This document shows positions 30,229 through 32,005 of a stretch of DNA of 32,005 nt, one piece after another. Where the stretch lies: IMG/VR virus record IMGVR_UViG_3300009011_000042, positions 1-32,005 of that record. One strand, written 5' to 3'. Both the position numbers and the translations under genes were made by a program. Numbering within the stretch: the first letter of the stretch is position 1; every line of letters begins with the position of its first letter. A model generated the notes under the pieces. It saw nothing but the letters and a program-made list of their open reading frames with translations, was not told where the DNA came from and searched no databases. Origin of the DNA: a virus.

Positions 30229-31632
30229 TTATAGAATATGTTTTAGATATTCATGTCCTTTTTCAATCGTTGATTCCATAATAAAGTTATAAAGTTGTAA
30301 TTCTTTCATAATATTATCTGCTTCTGATATATCATTCACTCCAATCGATGATTGATTTAATATCGATTTGAGTTTGGAACAAAGTATGTCGATTTGTGAT
30401 AAGTTTGTTTTAATATTATTAATAAATCCTGTTAGAGTATCCTGTTCAATATGTTGATTTAACTCTGATTCAAATGTTTGAAGGTCTGACAACAACGACA
30501 AGCATCGGTGTTTTAAACTAGATGCCTCATATAACGATTCGTCAGCACTATTAGTTAGTAAAAATGATGAGGATTTTGAAAAGTTTTTATAAACTTGGTT
30601 AGTCGCAATTTTCTTGAATAAACTTGCGTTGTTTTCGAAGCTTTTTCTTATTAACTCTAGTTTACTTTGCGACCATAATTCCTTATTTTCATCTTCAATA
30701 TATGGCGATGTATTATTAGATAACTCTTCAACCTCTTTTAAAGAGGAGTCGCGTATTTCAATATTTGCAAGGTGCTCTTTTGATTCATGTAAAAAAGTAA
30801 GTTGATTTACTATTTTAAAGTTTTTGACTTGAGCTTTTTCACATATTTCGGTTTTAAGTGAAGCTAAAGCTCCATGTGTTTTCCCTTCATGGATGTACCA
30901 CCAATCTTCTTTGAGGTCATCACATACAAATATTACGTTATGTATGTTATCTGATTTTGATTTTTCTATGATCTCATGCCATAGATAAAGATCTCCATAT
31001 TTTGCTTGAATCTCTACGCCTGAAAAGAAATATGTCTCACTTTTCTTAACATCCATAAAGCCAGGTGGGATTTTATTCTTATAACGCTGTTCACCTTCAG
31101 CATTTATAGCATTTATTTCTTCTGCAGTAGGGGGGGTGCCAACATTATTTCCGATGATTAAGTCGATTTCATCTCTTATAAAATCATGTTGCGATATTTT
31201 TTGTTTGCTTTGAATACGTGGTGTGATTTTATCACGTATGTAATCCTCAATAGGATTTTTAATTTTGTTTTGTAATTCAGATATTTCATCGTTTAAAGAG
31301 TTATAAAGATGTTTTTTAACCCCACCAGAGGATAAAATGTTTTGTGAATGGATTTTTTCTAATTCTTTTTGTATTTTGGTCAAACTGGAAATACTGTCTT
31401 CAATTACTATACGTCGCTTTCTTTGATATTCAAATCCTACTTGAAATGGTATCCAAATTTTTGATGAAATTTCTTTCATTACTTTGATAATGTCTTCTCT
31501 AGTATGATCTTCGCAACGATAGAGATTAAGTAGACAATTAGTATCAAAGACAAATAAGGTTGTATCAGATAACCAAATTTGTCCTAATGATTCGCTTGGG
31601 GTACTGTAGAATCCAGCAAAAGTAGATTTCAA
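30229..31632 (-). CDS. PIN-like domain protein (DUF4935/PIN_8 type), cargo gene
   Basis: 467 residues. The N-terminal domain has the PIN nuclease pattern: LFVFDTNCLLNLYR (D30, N32), a basic helical insert (EYQRKRRIVIEDSISSLTKI), and a distal acidic site, NVIFVCDDLKEDWW, near residue 240. Such PIN_8/DUF4935 proteins are predicted RNases and occur among prophage and defence genes. The C-terminal half (about 290-467) is helical with no recognised domain. Translation starts at TTG (31630-31632) with GGAG 7 nt upstream. The gene is AT-rich and alone on its transcript. No partner antitoxin is adjacent. Anti-phage action is an inference. Confidence 0.8.
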   Translation of the reverse strand: MKSTFAGFYSTPSESLGQIWLSDTTLFVFDTNCLLNLYRCEDHTREDIIKVMKEISSKIWIPFQVGFEYQRKRRIVIEDSISSLTKIQKELEKIHSQNILSSGGVKKHLYNSLNDEISELQNKIKNPIEDYIRDKITPRIQSKQKISQHDFIRDEIDLIIGNNVGTPPTAEEINAINAEGEQRYKNKIPPGFMDVKKSETYFFSGVEIQAKYGDLYLWHEIIEKSKSDNIHNVIFVCDDLKEDWWYIHEGKTHGALASLKTEICEKAQVKNFKIVNQLTFLHESKEHLANIEIRDSSLKEVEELSNNTSPYIEDENKELWSQSKLELIRKSFENNASLFKKIATNQVYKNFSKSSSFLLTNSADESLYEASSLKHRCLSLLSDLQTFESELNQHIEQDTLTGFINNIKTNLSQIDILCSKLKSILNQSSIGVNDISEADNIMKELQLYNFIMESTIEKGHEYLKHIL

Positions 31633-31715
31633 AGTTAAGCTCCGTTTCTCTGAAACATCAGTTATGGAAGCTAATTTAAATCACAGTGCGCAGATTTTCC
31701 AGCATACCCCTTAAC

Positions 31716-31793
31716 TTCATGAACTGATGACTATCACGACATAACCTATTACTTCTGGAAGTGAATCTTTTAGTGCGACAATTTTGAGGCATT
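31716..31793 (+). repeat. Phage right-end sequence (copy B) with arm-type repeat
   Basis: It begins TTCATGAACTG (31716-31726) and ends with CGACAATTTTGAGGCATT (31776-31793), a 15/18 match to the arm repeat in int. It lies 90 bp from the attR core, mirroring the distance on the left. It also holds the upstream region of the PIN gene. Confidence 0.55.
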
Positions 31794-31832
31794 TAATGAT
31801 TTTGGCATTTTATTTATAACTAATTTTTTATT

Positions 31833-31845
31833 TAATGTATTGATT
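31833..31845 (-). promoter_or_regulatory. IHF binding site, right att arm
   Basis: TAATGTATTGATT is a perfect match to the reverse complement of WATCAA-N4-TTR. It ends 38 bp before the attR core, within an AT-rich tract (31796-31880). Confidence 0.65.
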
Positions 31846-31882
31846 TATATGATATAAATTGAATGTTCTATTTTTACATCAA

Positions 31883-31893
31883 GCTATATTGTA
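31883..31893. other. attR core (11-bp direct repeat, right copy)
   Basis: This is an exact copy of GCTATATTGTA at 237-247. To the right is host DNA leading to mntR. Its last base is the first base of the second MntR-type box. Confidence 0.8.
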
Positions 31894-31906
31894 TAGCTAT
31901 GGCTAT
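31893..31906. promoter_or_regulatory. MntR-type operator (right box)
   Basis: ATAGC-TATG-GCTAT has the same core and spacing as the box at 226-243. Without the prophage, the two boxes would be separated by three bases, with centres 19 bp apart, between mntS and mntR. Confidence 0.65.
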
Positions 31907-31918
31907 TTCGTTAATTTT

Positions 31919-31946
31919 TTGTGCTTGCGGAGCTATGGTTTACAAT
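31919..31946 (+). promoter_or_regulatory. Possible mntR promoter
   Basis: TTGTGC (31919-31924) and TACAAT (31941-31946), 16 bp apart, could be the -35 and -10 of mntR. They lie wholly on the host side, so the prophage should leave them intact. Confidence 0.45.
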
Positions 31947-31997
31947 GTGCGCTCTCCAAACCGGGCGCTGGAAGCGTCACCCCACTGAGGAAGTACA

Positions 31998-32005
31998 ATG
32001 AACCG
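31998..32005 (+). CDS. mntR: Start of mntR (partial)
   Basis: The ATG follows a GAGGAAG ribosome site, and only Met-Asn and part of a third codon are inside the window. The identification rests on synteny: in E. coli, mntR is the gene divergent from mntS, and MntR-type boxes lie in both flanks. MntR is the Mn-dependent repressor of mntH and mntS. Confidence 0.65.

Larger units (their letters stand above)
237..31893. mobile_element. Complete P2/HP1-type temperate prophage
   Basis: A full set of phage modules runs between two copies of an 11-bp repeat, GCTATATTGTA: integrase, CI/Cox/CII regulation, gpA replication, P2-type capsid and terminase, contractile tail, lysis and cargo. The length of about 31.6 kb suits HP1/K139-type phages. 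All structural genes are open and no transposon or frameshift lesion is visible, so it could be inducible. Host genes lie on both sides: mntS on the left and the start of mntR on the right. Late genes look GC-rich and codon-adapted. The cI-linked membrane gene and the two right-end cargo genes are clearly more AT-rich. Confidence 0.95.

Noticed and set aside
30154-30235. Intact phage tRNA-Ile gene
   Set aside because: No 5' acceptor strand, D-arm or 5' anticodon stem can be found upstream of the anticodon loop.
1-32005. CRISPR arrays, insertion sequences or rRNA genes
   Set aside because: No regularly spaced repeats, transposase genes or rRNA-like sequence were seen.

Overview
The window holds one complete prophage of about 31.6 kb with its host junctions. 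The host is a member of the Enterobacteriaceae. Left of the prophage, on the minus strand, is a 42-codon gene that I recognise as mntS, the manganese small protein. Right of it are the first bases of a plus-strand gene that should be mntR. In E. coli these two genes are divergent neighbours, so the prophage sits in their shared regulatory region. MntS differs from my memory of the E. coli protein at several residues, which suggests a related genus; I cannot name the species.

The phage is a temperate myovirus of the P2 supergroup (Peduoviridae). Its late gene order matches the HP1/K139 type: the lysis genes follow the tail tube, the sheath and tube are of the DUF2586/DUF2597 type, and a fused hub-spike gene ends the late operon. 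Region by region: (1) attL and a leftward lysogeny operon, cI - membrane protein - int (335-2715). (2) A CI operator region and a rightward early operon: cox, cII, a fil-like gene, two unknown genes, a DUF2732 gene, a Dam methylase and the gpA replication nickase (2835-7773). (3) A small ORF behind a near-consensus LexA box (7853-8102). (4) A leftward late operon, P - Q - ogr (8076-11220). (5) A rightward late operon (11393-28461): capsid (O, N, M, L), tail completion (R, S), sheath, tube, holin, endolysin, Rz/Rz1, tail chaperone with a -1 frameshift, tape measure, baseplate, fibre and spike. (6) A 570-base non-coding stretch that may hold cos. (7) An AT-rich cargo region (29075-31632) with a SieB-like membrane protein and a PIN-domain protein. 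(8) attR.

The main discoveries are at the ends. An 11-bp direct repeat (237-247 and 31883-31893) is the likely att core. Each copy has a perfect IHF consensus about 40 bp inside the prophage and an 18-bp arm-type repeat about 90-100 bp inside. Joining the host flanks restores two adjacent MntR-type operators (ATAGC-N4-GCTAT), so integration separates the two operators and replaces everything upstream of the presumed mntS -10 box. Inside the right end is a second, older-looking phage end: another copy of the arm region followed by a 41-nt tRNA-Ile(CAT) fragment that starts exactly at the anticodon loop. The PIN-domain gene lies between the two ends.

Regulation as inferred: CI represses the early operon and is co-transcribed with the membrane protein and int. 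No terminator is visible between int and mntS, so lysogenic transcription may reach mntS. The LexA-boxed small gene is a candidate antirepressor. Ogr is encoded at the end of the P-Q operon, whose promoter it probably activates, giving positive feedback.
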